Shown here in pieces: positions 54,600 through 62,814 of a stretch of 64,000 nucleotides of DNA (position 1 is the first letter of the stretch; each line of letters begins with the position of its first letter). The DNA lies in the NCBI GenBank assembly GCA_965204165.1, contig OZ241969.1, forward strand, positions 62,001-126,000. The letters run 5' to 3'. This DNA is from VYFG01 sp965204165. GTDB lineage: Bacteria; Pseudomonadota; Gammaproteobacteria; Arenicellales; Poriferihabitantaceae. Below the pieces are notes generated by a model. It was not told the DNA's origin and searched no databases. It saw only the letters and a list, made by a program, of their open reading frames with translations. A program made the position numbers and the translations under genes.

Positions 54600-55019
54600 A
54601 TGACAACACAGACTGGAAGGACCGAACAGACGCACACGAAAGAAGCCATCCGGGCGGCGATGGACCACCTCATCGACCGGGCGACGGAGTTCGACGTCGA
54701 TGCGCTGGAAACCATCTACCACAGGGATTTCCACACGACGCTGGTCATGCCCGACGACACCGTGGCCACCTACGACAAGGATGGGTTCATCGCCCATTTC
54801 CGCAAGCAGGCGGAAGAGGGCAAGACGCAGCTGAACACATGGGCGGAGTGGCATGACTTCCATGTTCTTGGGAACAGCGCGGTCTGTGTCCTGACCCGCA
54901 AGCACAGCGGCATGAGGGGGGAGGAGATGAAGCTTCTGTGCAACATCGAATGGCGATTTGAAGACGGGCGCTGGCAAGTGCTTTGCGAGCAGATTTTCCT
55001 TCGGCCGCTGCATTCGTGA
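54600..55019 (+). CDS. SnoaL-like/NTF2-fold protein, paralogue 2
   Basis: A 139-residue protein that differs from paralogue 1 (37493-37912) by only a few residues, such as Ala for Val, Gln for Arg and Cys for Arg. Similarity runs from about 20 bases before the start to about 20 bases after the stop, then ends abruptly, so a small segment was duplicated. IS4-like copy 2 has split its upstream region: the original GGAAC ribosome site is now on the far side of the element (near 52960). The new upstream sequence offers GGGAA inside the IS end, or an in-frame GTG at 54567 that would add 11 IS-encoded residues. Confidence 0.82.
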   Translation: MTTQTGRTEQTHTKEAIRAAMDHLIDRATEFDVDALETIYHRDFHTTLVMPDDTVATYDKDGFIAHFRKQAEEGKTQLNTWAEWHDFHVLGNSAVCVLTRKHSGMRGEEMKLLCNIEWRFEDGRWQVLCEQIFLRPLHS

Positions 55020-55063
55020 AGTGCGCCGGGCCGCATCGGACCGCTTACCGGAAAATTGGGCCA

Positions 55064-56365
55064 GTGAAGCACCATGCGTCCCGGTTCCGTGGCGGAAAAG
55101 GGTCGGGATCCGGGGCGGCCCGCCTGCTGGTGATTGCGCTCATCGCCATCGGCCAGTCGCTTCCCGACGATGCACTTTCCGAGAGCCGTGACGCGGGTGA
55201 TGCGAGATTCCAGCCCTCCGGCGAGGGCCTGCCGTTCGACCCCGGCCTCTATCGGGATTTCAGCGACTACATGAAGCGGACGCGCGACAGGCTCGAGCGC
55301 CACAAAATGTTCGTGGATCCGGACCGCAAGGCAACGGAACTCGCCGCAGCAACCCCCTTCGAACTCACTCCCGCAGACGGCTGCACGCCGGGTGAAAGCG
55401 CCCGCCCCGGCCGGGGCATTCTGTTTTTGCACGGACTGGCCGACATGCCGTTCGCGATGCGCGACTTGGCCGATGCGTTCGCTGCGCGCTGCTTCCTGGT
55501 CCGGGTGATGCTCCTGCCGGGACACGGCACGCGGTCGGGGGACCTGCTCGAAGTGACGCATGGTGACTGGCTGGCCGCGGCCCGGTTCGGAGTTAATACG
55601 CTCAAAAGGGACACCGATGCGGTATTCGTCGGTGGATTCTCGCTTGGCGGACTGCTCTCCATCCATGCCCTGCTTGGCGACGACGACGTGCGGGGCGCAT
55701 TCCTGTTCTCGCCCGCTCTTGCGCTCGAGCGCGCCTGGCTGATTCGCCAGTCCCTCTGGCTGCGCCATTTCCGCAGGTGGCTCGACCGGGACCCGCCGGA
55801 CGACTATGCGCGCTATGAGGCAATGCCGGTGAACGCGACAGCCGAGACGTTCCTGCTCAGCCGCAAGCTCGGGCAGGTGCTGAAACGCCGCCGCGTCGCG
55901 GCGCCCGTCTTCATGGCCATGACCGATGACGACCCCGTGATCGATGCGGCCGCCGCCCGCGACTATTTCGAGAACCGATTCTCCCATCCCGGCAGCCGGC
56001 TCCTCGTTTATCGCCGAGACACGCAAGAGGGGGCCGATCCCGACGACCGGCGAATCAGCTACTCGAACAGCTTCCTGCCCGGACAGCGGATCACGGGCTT
56101 TTCCCATCTTTCGATCCACATCGCCCCGACCAATGCACATTATGGCCCGCAGGGAGACTACCGAAGCTGCGGCCAGAATACCGACGAAAGCGCCGAAGAG
56201 GTGGCCCGCTGCCTCGAGGCTCCGAACCCCTGGCGCGGGGAAACGTTCGGCCGCGGCGCGGCGGTGATTCCCGATGGAGAACCCTTGGCGCGGCTGACCC
56301 ACAATCCCCGGTTCGAAGAATTGCTGGAGCGGATCGACGGGTTCATCGCGGCGAACGGGTTCTGA
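55064..56365 (+). CDS. Alpha/beta hydrolase, probably exported
   Basis: A 433-residue alpha/beta hydrolase. The N-terminus has a hydrophobic signal-like segment (ARLLVIALIAIGQSLPDDA). The core shows GILFLHGLADMPFAMRDLA (oxyanion region), MLLPGHGTRSG, the nucleophile elbow FVGGFSLGGLLS, FMAMTDDDPVID (acid) and GFSHLSIHIAP (His). It resembles serine-type esterases/acylglycerol lipases; the substrate is unknown. GTG at 55064, with GGAAAA about 10 bases before it, is chosen. An earlier ATG at 54983 would overlap the SnoaL gene. Confidence 0.78.
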   Translation: MKHHASRFRGGKGSGSGAARLLVIALIAIGQSLPDDALSESRDAGDARFQPSGEGLPFDPGLYRDFSDYMKRTRDRLERHKMFVDPDRKATELAAATPFELTPADGCTPGESARPGRGILFLHGLADMPFAMRDLADAFAARCFLVRVMLLPGHGTRSGDLLEVTHGDWLAAARFGVNTLKRDTDAVFVGGFSLGGLLSIHALLGDDDVRGAFLFSPALALERAWLIRQSLWLRHFRRWLDRDPPDDYARYEAMPVNATAETFLLSRKLGQVLKRRRVAAPVFMAMTDDDPVIDAAAARDYFENRFSHPGSRLLVYRRDTQEGADPDDRRISYSNSFLPGQRITGFSHLSIHIAPTNAHYGPQGDYRSCGQNTDESAEEVARCLEAPNPWRGETFGRGAAVIPDGEPLARLTHNPRFEELLERIDGFIAANGF

Positions 56366-56400
56366 GCCATGGGCCGGTACGCAAGCTGTGTTCGTATCCC

Positions 56401-56456
56401 GGATGGAGGGATGGCGGCGGCATCTCCCGGATGGAGGGATGGCGGCGGCATCTCCC
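56401..56456 (+). repeat. Tandem 28-bp direct repeat
   Basis: Two perfect, adjacent copies of a 28-base unit beginning GGATGGAGGGATGG (56401-56428 and 56429-56456), about 50 bases before the response regulator. They contain repeated GGAGGG, which could affect translation or regulator binding. Confidence 0.85.
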
Positions 56457-56505
56457 GAACGACCCGGATGTACCCTATCGCCCCACCGCCAAACCGTTAG
56501 GACTG

Positions 56506-57195
56506 ATGAAAGGATCCATTCTGCTGGTCGAGGACCACAGGGACCTTGCGGAAACCATCTCCATGGTGCTGGAATCCGCCGGATACACCATGGATTTTGC
56601 CGCCAACGGGCCCGAGGCCCTGCGGCTTGCCACGGAGAATGTGTTCGACTGCATCGTGCTGGACCTGATGTTGCCGGGCATTGACGGGCTCGCGGTCTGC
56701 AGGCGCCTTCGCAACGACCACGGCATCGACACCCCGGTGCTGATGCTGACCGCACGGGACCGGATCGAGGACAAGCTTTCCGGTTTCGAGCACGGTGCGG
56801 ACGATTACCTGGTGAAACCGTTCGTGGCCGAGGAGCTCAAGGCCCGGGTCAACGCCCTGGTGAGCCGTAAGCGCGGTGAAACCGCCAGCACCCGCATCAT
56901 CGCCGGAGACTTGGTGATGGACATCCGCACCCGCGAGGTGACCCGCCGAGGCCGCCCGCTGGACCTGTCCCCCACCGGCTTCCGGATCCTGCGCATCCTT
57001 CTGCGGGAGGCGCCCGCGGTGGTGAGCCGGGAAGCCATCGAACACGAACTGTGGGGAGAGGATGTCCCGGACAGCGATGCCCTCAGAAGCCACGTCTATA
57101 CCCTGAGGAAAGCCCTAGAGAACCCCTTCGGCCAGGAAGGCGGAACCATGATCCATACCGTGAGGGGGGTCGGCTTCCGGCTGCATGTCGAATAA
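56506..57195 (+). CDS. OmpR-family response regulator, orphan
   Basis: A 229-residue two-domain regulator. The receiver has phospho-Asp D53 in CIVLDLMLPG, the acidic pair E9/D10 and Lys in DDYLVKPF. The C-terminal winged helix ends HTVRGVGFRLHVE. The ATG at 56506 (AGGA just upstream) gives the standard OmpR N-terminus. No histidine kinase follows, so its partner is elsewhere or lost; the downstream 700 bases are empty. Confidence 0.88.
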   Translation: MKGSILLVEDHRDLAETISMVLESAGYTMDFAANGPEALRLATENVFDCIVLDLMLPGIDGLAVCRRLRNDHGIDTPVLMLTARDRIEDKLSGFEHGADDYLVKPFVAEELKARVNALVSRKRGETASTRIIAGDLVMDIRTREVTRRGRPLDLSPTGFRILRILLREAPAVVSREAIEHELWGEDVPDSDALRSHVYTLRKALENPFGQEGGTMIHTVRGVGFRLHVE

Positions 57196-57899
57196 TGGGA
57201 AACACCGTAAAGATGGGTGTCTGGTCAATTGGTATACCCGGTTCCGGAACTGCCTGAGGTCCCAGTATTCACTCCTATCCAAAAAGGCAGCACTATCGCC
57301 TACTCCCGGGCCGGGTCCTGTTACATGGCAGGCCGTCTGCGCACTTGATGGCGATGCGCGTGTCAAAATTACTATGCACCGAGTGCAAAATGTGCGGGAT
57401 GAGCCGGGACAGAGCGGAATGAAATGTGATGGAGGGGATGGAGGCCCACAGATAACCCAAACAAGCCGGCCAGTTCCGAGGGGGCCAGGGAGGACCCAGG
57501 CCAGCTAGTCTGCCCGGGGCCCGAAAATCTTCTCCTGAATGACACCAGTTGCAGCGGAATACCGTTGACGGTTCCGACCGTACTGACAGGCTTGTCGGCA
57601 TAAAACATGACCGATCCGGCGTCATCCGGCCAATGCTTTCCCGCAACCCACGAACTAAAATATTCCGTTGCGCCATGCCAGCGCCCGAATGGCAATCATC
57701 CTGCCAGGGGCCATTCGGCTATGAAGAGATGGATTGGCATTATCCTGAATCGATCCCTGATACTCTTTGCCCTATACGCGACGGTCTGCAGGAGTCCGGG
57801 GCACGCCGGGCCAACTGTCTGCGGGGGCTGGTGATTCCCAACAAACCGAATCCAGAAACCATATTGACCGGAACATGAGTTCCTTGAAGAGATGCCCCA
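57196..57899. other. Gene-poor region before the conjugation block
   Basis: No well-supported gene. One 37-residue frame at 57721-57834 (MKRWIGIILNRSLILFALYATV and a short Cys-containing tail) looks like a tiny exported peptide and could be a TrbK-like remnant, but support is weak. The region may contain the left edge of an integrated conjugative element. Confidence 0.35.
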
Positions 57900-58739
57900 A
57901 TGACTAATTCGATGGAGGAAACGGAGCGGGCACTGATCGATCAGCTGATTGCGGCGACCAAGCTCTATAGCACCAGCGAGACGGTCCAGGAACTGCTCGA
58001 TTTCACCATCCGGCTGCGGGAACTTGCGCCGTTCAATGCCATGCTGCTCCATATTCAGAAGCCCGGACTGACCCATGCCGCAACAGCATGGGATTGGCTG
58101 GATCGTTTCGGCCGTACACCGAAGTTGGGCGCACGGCCGCTGCTGATATTGCGGGCGATGGGACCGGTCGATTTCGTGTTCGACATTCTGGATACGGAAG
58201 GTCGCGAAGTACCGTCCGAGGCATTCGCATTTCCGACACTGGGAAACCTGACGGAAGAGCGTTTTAAGGAACTGGTCAAGTCAATCACAAGGAACGGGAT
58301 CGAGTGCTGCGAGGTGGATACCGGCGATGCCCTGGCTGGTTGGATCGGGTTGCTGGAGAACTCGACTTCCCATCAGGGCAAGAACCTGTACCGACTTGCC
58401 TACAACGGCAACCACCCCGCTCCGACGCGGTTCGTGACCGTTGCCCACGAACTGGCGCACCTTTATCTCGGCCATCTGGGACCCGACCGCGGACGACGCG
58501 TGCCGGACAGGCGCTCGACGGCTCACGACCTGAGAGAGGTCGAGGCGGAAATGGCGGCTTATCTTGTCGCTAAGCGCAACGGACTCAAGCCCAGGAATGA
58601 AAGGTTTCTTGCGAGTTACCAGTGCGCGTTCGAGCACCTCAACCTCTACGCGGTGATGCGCGCGGCGAATGCCGTCGAAACGGTCATGGGAATCTCCGCC
58701 CAGAAGCTCTGGAACGAGAAGGTGCCAGTAGGTGTTTGA
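57900..58739 (+). CDS. ImmA/IrrE-type (M78-like) metallopeptidase
   Basis: A 279-residue protein with a C-terminal zinc peptidase site: FVTVAHELAHLYLGHLG followed by REVEAEMAAYLVAKRNGL (third ligand Glu). The N-terminal half is helical and resembles the ArdC-like N-domain found on plasmids (LRELAPFNAMLLHIQKPG). Such proteins occur on conjugative elements, where they can cleave repressors or blunt restriction. Its position 900 bases from the conjugation genes supports such a role. Confidence 0.78.
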   Translation: MTNSMEETERALIDQLIAATKLYSTSETVQELLDFTIRLRELAPFNAMLLHIQKPGLTHAATAWDWLDRFGRTPKLGARPLLILRAMGPVDFVFDILDTEGREVPSEAFAFPTLGNLTEERFKELVKSITRNGIECCEVDTGDALAGWIGLLENSTSHQGKNLYRLAYNGNHPAPTRFVTVAHELAHLYLGHLGPDRGRRVPDRRSTAHDLREVEAEMAAYLVAKRNGLKPRNERFLASYQCAFEHLNLYAVMRAANAVETVMGISAQKLWNEKVPVGV

Positions 58740-59203
58740 CGCGTCCCGCCGGCGTCACCCCATACTATTTCGGCGTCCTGACTCGGAACAGCGTTACAGC
58801 GCGGACGAGGTTCCATCGCCGGACCGTTCAGGCGCAGGACAGCATGCGCCTCGTTCCACGGGAGGATCCGGATAAACCGCCCACACATGTCCCACAGGCT
58901 GCACGCAGGGAAAAGGGTGCATAAAGACGCAGCGCAGCCCGTGGTCTGTCCAGGACTCGGGGCACGAGCCCACTCCCAACTGTCCACCCCTTCAGGAAGG
59001 GTCTGCGGATGTCTCCTGCGCCGCCGACAATCCCGCCGATGATATTACCGTCGAGGCGCACGGCCCGGACCCGGGGAGAGGCGCCCTCTTTCAGTCCGGG
59101 TTCAGCATCCGGTCCAGCCCGGACCTGCCCCGCAACGTACTGTTCCCGATTCCCTTAATTTTCCTGATTCCGACACAAGGAGGCGGAGGGGGTTGAGGGC
59201 GGC
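58740..59203. other. Intergenic region
   Basis: About 460 bases with no supported gene, repeat or clear terminator. Confidence 0.4.
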
Positions 59204-59689
59204 ATGAAGCACGGGGCCGGAGGAGGAAGCCGGCAAGCTCCCCACATTTCCGCAAACCGATCCCGCCCGGAGGTTTTCTTGAAACAGATTTCCGAACGTC
59301 CGGCAATGACCGGCCTCCAACCAGGCCCCCTGCGCCAACATGTAAAAACAATAAAAACCCGCAGGGAACGCGTTCTCGTCCTCGGCCCGTTCGTTTCCTG
59401 CGTTGTTTTCTGCATCATCTTCGGTGTTTTCTTCCAGTTCCCCGCTCCCGGGTCGGCGGGCGCCGCGTTCGTCACCCTGGCGCTGGGTGCGTCTGTCCTC
59501 TGGATCGTCGTAGCCGGCTTCGCCCTGACCCTCGACCGCGGCATCCGCCACGCCGACTGGAGTTTATTCATGCACCAGGATCAAACGCCCGAGGATGGGG
59601 CTGGAAGGGACTGGGACACGCGGACCGGCAGCTTCACCTGGATGGAGGACTGGGAGGATCATCAGTTCAACGACGACCATCATCACTGA
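59204..59689 (+). CDS. Small membrane protein of the conjugation region
   Basis: A 161-residue protein with two hydrophobic helices (about residues 57-80 and 86-110), a basic N-terminal region (KTIKTRRERV) and an acidic, His-ending tail. No family is recognised. The start may be 59204 or an internal ATG at 59306. It converges with traG and overlaps its last 23 bases. Confidence 0.6.
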   Translation: MKHGAGGGSRQAPHISANRSRPEVFLKQISERPAMTGLQPGPLRQHVKTIKTRRERVLVLGPFVSCVVFCIIFGVFFQFPAPGSAGAAFVTLALGASVLWIVVAGFALTLDRGIRHADWSLFMHQDQTPEDGAGRDWDTRTGSFTWMEDWEDHQFNDDHHH

Positions 59690-62600
59690 CTTTTTCTTGT
59701 GCGTCAGCCGGGACATTCGTGGACAATCCGGACGTTGTATTTTCCGCTTCGGCAGGCGCATCCACGGGCCAGGATGAAAATGACGGTTCCGTTCTTCCCG
59801 CATCGGCCGGATCGGGCCAGTACGGTTCCGGCGGTAGCCTTTCCGCATCCGCCGGGTTCTTTCCAGGGCTTGCCGTTGCCGGTTCCCCCGCATCGCCCGG
59901 CACCCCGCCCGGTTCGTTCGTCAGGGAGTTCCCGGCGGTCCCGAAAAGCTTCCCCGAAACCCATTCTCCGACGAACGGCAGGTTCTTCAGGCTTTCCGTG
60001 GAATGTTGCCCGAAAGACCTGTCCGTCTCCGACTCCACTCCTGCCTGTCCCTCCCGTATTCTGTTTTCGGCCGCTACCGCGCGGCTTTCCCGGCCATGCT
60101 CCCGTGCAGCCATCTCCCCCGCCGTCTCCACCCGACCGGTAAACCCCCGTTCATCGGCTTCGCCGCGAAGGGGCGCGCCGGCGTCCAGCGCGATGTCCCG
60201 CACCTCCCAGTTCCAGTCTTCGTAGGCGTCGTCCGTTGCGCGCCAGTGTTCGGCCAGCATGGCGTTCCGGCCCGACCCGTACTCGGCCTCTCCCGGCACA
60301 GAATCCTCCCGCGGACCCGTGATCGCCGGGAATCTTTCCGCGATGAATGTACTGGCGTATTCGCGCAGGGTCTCCGCCTCCTCCGGGGTCTGCGGCGAAG
60401 CGAGCCGCATGGCCCCGGCCGCGCCGATGGTTCTTCCGTCCGCCCCTTGCCTGTCGGACAGCCACGCAAAGAACGGTTGGCCCAGTTCGCGATCGATGGA
60501 CTGGGCCTCGGTGCGGACCCTCGCGGCCTGCTCCGACCAGCTCTCGGACTCCTGCCGCGCGAGGGACGCGCGCTCCTCGAACCGGCGCATGTTCGCAAGA
60601 TTCGCCGACAGGTTTTCCTCGAGCCCCATCGTCTCGCTCTCTCCCGTGCTGGAAGAGTAGCGGCGGGAGGCTTCGGAGACGGACGACCACAGGTCCAGCA
60701 CCTGGTTGCTCTCGGCGTAGTCCTTCATCCGGTTCCAGGCGTCCGCCTCCACCGTCTGGCCCCGCCACATCGCCGAGCCGTCCGCACCCACCCGTGCGAT
60801 GAAGTTCCACCCTCCTCCGAGTTTCGCCTCCGCCGTGAGCAGGGCCATCTGGTTCTTTGTCAGCCCGGAGGTCTCCGACATCTTGTCGTAATGGCTTTGA
60901 AGAGACTGGATCTGGGAGGATTCGGTTTCGGTGACGCCGCGCCCGTAGGCCTCCCCCGTGGAGACGTCCCGGGAGAACCGTTCCACCAGGGCCGTGGCCT
61001 CGGTCACCGCCGCCGTCCGGGCGGTACCCGCCTCCGTGGACCAGTGGCTCGACAGGCTCCTCGCCTCCGCCGCCCGGGCCTCGTGGCTCGCCGCCAGGGA
61101 TTCCGACAGCCGGACTCCCGCGGCCGGGATGCGGCTCGTGGCGGAGGACGCATCCGCCACCACGGTCCCGTCCCCGGTCACAGTCCACGAAGCCCCACCG
61201 GGGGCGTATCCGGTGTACCGGTGGTCGTCCACGTGGGCGGAAGTCCGTACCTGTCTCCCCTCCAACGTCGCATACCGGTGCGTGTCCTGCTGCGTATTGG
61301 ACAGTGACAAATTGCCCGTCGTCCCCTCGTGGGCGGCCGTGCTCGCCGCGTCCTGCCCCACCGCCAGCACCGACGTGGCCAGCATCGTTGCCTTGGAAAT
61401 GCCATAAGCCAACGCCGCGGCAAGGAAGGGAACCGACATCGACAGGTAGCCCGCCATCACCGCCACGTCCGAGGATGCCGCCCGAATGCCGGCCTGGGCC
61501 ACCAGGGAGACGCCGGCGTCGCCCCCCGGCATCAGGGCCGCCGCGCCCATCCGCTCCGCCGCCTCGCCCATGGCGATCCGGTGCAGGATGGCGTAGAGGG
61601 GGCCCCATGACTGAAGCCACACCAGTCCCGTGACCCAGGACCGGAAAATCCCCGCGCCCGCCGGGGTCAGCATCAGCAATACCGCCATCGGGAACACGCC
61701 CACGTACAGGCACTCGAACACGATCCGGAGGAGCGGCACCCAGGTCTCGGCCTGCCGCCCGATCGCCCGGTAGGCGGATTTTGTCTGGGCCTCGGCACGG
61801 GCTTCCGTGTAGGCCGTCAGGGCGGCCGTGTTCCCGGTCTCCGCCGACCATTGCTCCGCTGCTCCGTGGATGGCATTGAGAACCATCTGCTGGCGGAGGA
61901 TGTCCCCCGCGCCCCGGGACGCCCCCACCAGCCAGTCGTGGGCCGCCGGCAGTGCGGCCAGGAGTTCGGCCCTTGCGAGGGCATCGGTCCGTGCGTCCGG
62001 AAAGATCCGCCGCCCGAAGACCGTCGCGGCTCTCTGGACTTCCGCAGTCCACAGCGCGTCCATCCGTGTTGCCCCGTCCCTGCAGGTGATGATCTCGGAG
62101 TCGACGGTGCCTGTTGCGGTCCTCGTGAAGTATGAAAACATTCGGGCGGGAGAGGCGCCGGCTGAGGGGGAGCGGGTGTCCGTGACCAGGGCCCAGATGT
62201 CCGTGGATTCCCTGAGCTCGTCCGCGGAAACATGCCCGAGCAGCAGCGCATGAAACACGCACTGCCCGGCGTAGTTCCGCAGGTTCCGCGCAAACACCGC
62301 GTCGGTGATTTCAAGTTTCGTGGAGGCGGCGGCGAGCCTGGCGCCGAAGATGAACCCGTGGCGGCCGTAGGCGAGGTCGTTCGGCAGGGCGAAGGCCTGT
62401 TCCGTCAGGCGCGTCAGACCGTCCCCGACTTCGCTCGTCAATGATGCAAAAAGAGCAAGGCCGATGGGGACGTTGGCGACCACGGCCGGGGCCAGCGCGG
62501 GATCCAGGCGGTCCACCACCCGGACCGTGGCCTTCGGAACGACCATCGCCCCCCAGATCATGACGAACAGAAAAATCCACTTGGCGTTGTCCTTCCAGGA

Positions 62601-62756
62601 CCCCCCGAACGCCGTCCGGAAAAGAATCCAGGCCAGCCCGGCCACTCCCGCCAACTGCCCAAGCATAATAAAAGCGCCGCCGCCGGTGATGGCGGCCACC
62701 GCGTTGAACAGGTCCACGAGGTAGACCCCGCCCCCCAACGTAAAAACCTCAAACAT
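59667..62756 (-). CDS. traG: Conjugal transfer protein TraG (mating-pair stabilisation)
   Basis: A 1029-residue protein, near the F-plasmid TraG size (about 940). The N-terminal 500 residues are multi-spanning (GGAFIMLGQLAGVAGLAWILF, WIFLFVMIWGAMVV) and match the TraG N-terminal domain, including SWVTGLVWLQSWGPLYAILHRI. The C-terminal half is long, polar and helical, as expected of the periplasmic/coupling part. It acts with TraH and TraN in mating-pair formation of F-type systems. The ATG at 62756 is chosen because the family begins here; an upstream extension overlaps traH. Confidence 0.88.
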   Translation of the reverse strand: MFEVFTLGGGVYLVDLFNAVAAITGGGAFIMLGQLAGVAGLAWILFRTAFGGSWKDNAKWIFLFVMIWGAMVVPKATVRVVDRLDPALAPAVVANVPIGLALFASLTSEVGDGLTRLTEQAFALPNDLAYGRHGFIFGARLAAASTKLEITDAVFARNLRNYAGQCVFHALLLGHVSADELRESTDIWALVTDTRSPSAGASPARMFSYFTRTATGTVDSEIITCRDGATRMDALWTAEVQRAATVFGRRIFPDARTDALARAELLAALPAAHDWLVGASRGAGDILRQQMVLNAIHGAAEQWSAETGNTAALTAYTEARAEAQTKSAYRAIGRQAETWVPLLRIVFECLYVGVFPMAVLLMLTPAGAGIFRSWVTGLVWLQSWGPLYAILHRIAMGEAAERMGAAALMPGGDAGVSLVAQAGIRAASSDVAVMAGYLSMSVPFLAAALAYGISKATMLATSVLAVGQDAASTAAHEGTTGNLSLSNTQQDTHRYATLEGRQVRTSAHVDDHRYTGYAPGGASWTVTGDGTVVADASSATSRIPAAGVRLSESLAASHEARAAEARSLSSHWSTEAGTARTAAVTEATALVERFSRDVSTGEAYGRGVTETESSQIQSLQSHYDKMSETSGLTKNQMALLTAEAKLGGGWNFIARVGADGSAMWRGQTVEADAWNRMKDYAESNQVLDLWSSVSEASRRYSSSTGESETMGLEENLSANLANMRRFEERASLARQESESWSEQAARVRTEAQSIDRELGQPFFAWLSDRQGADGRTIGAAGAMRLASPQTPEEAETLREYASTFIAERFPAITGPREDSVPGEAEYGSGRNAMLAEHWRATDDAYEDWNWEVRDIALDAGAPLRGEADERGFTGRVETAGEMAAREHGRESRAVAAENRIREGQAGVESETDRSFGQHSTESLKNLPFVGEWVSGKLFGTAGNSLTNEPGGVPGDAGEPATASPGKNPADAERLPPEPYWPDPADAGRTEPSFSSWPVDAPAEAENTTSGLSTNVPADAQEKVSDDGRR

Positions 62757-62814
62757 TTTTTCAAGCTTCTCCCGCGGATTTCCGGGTATTCCCTGGCATC
62801 TGCCCTGCTCCGCC

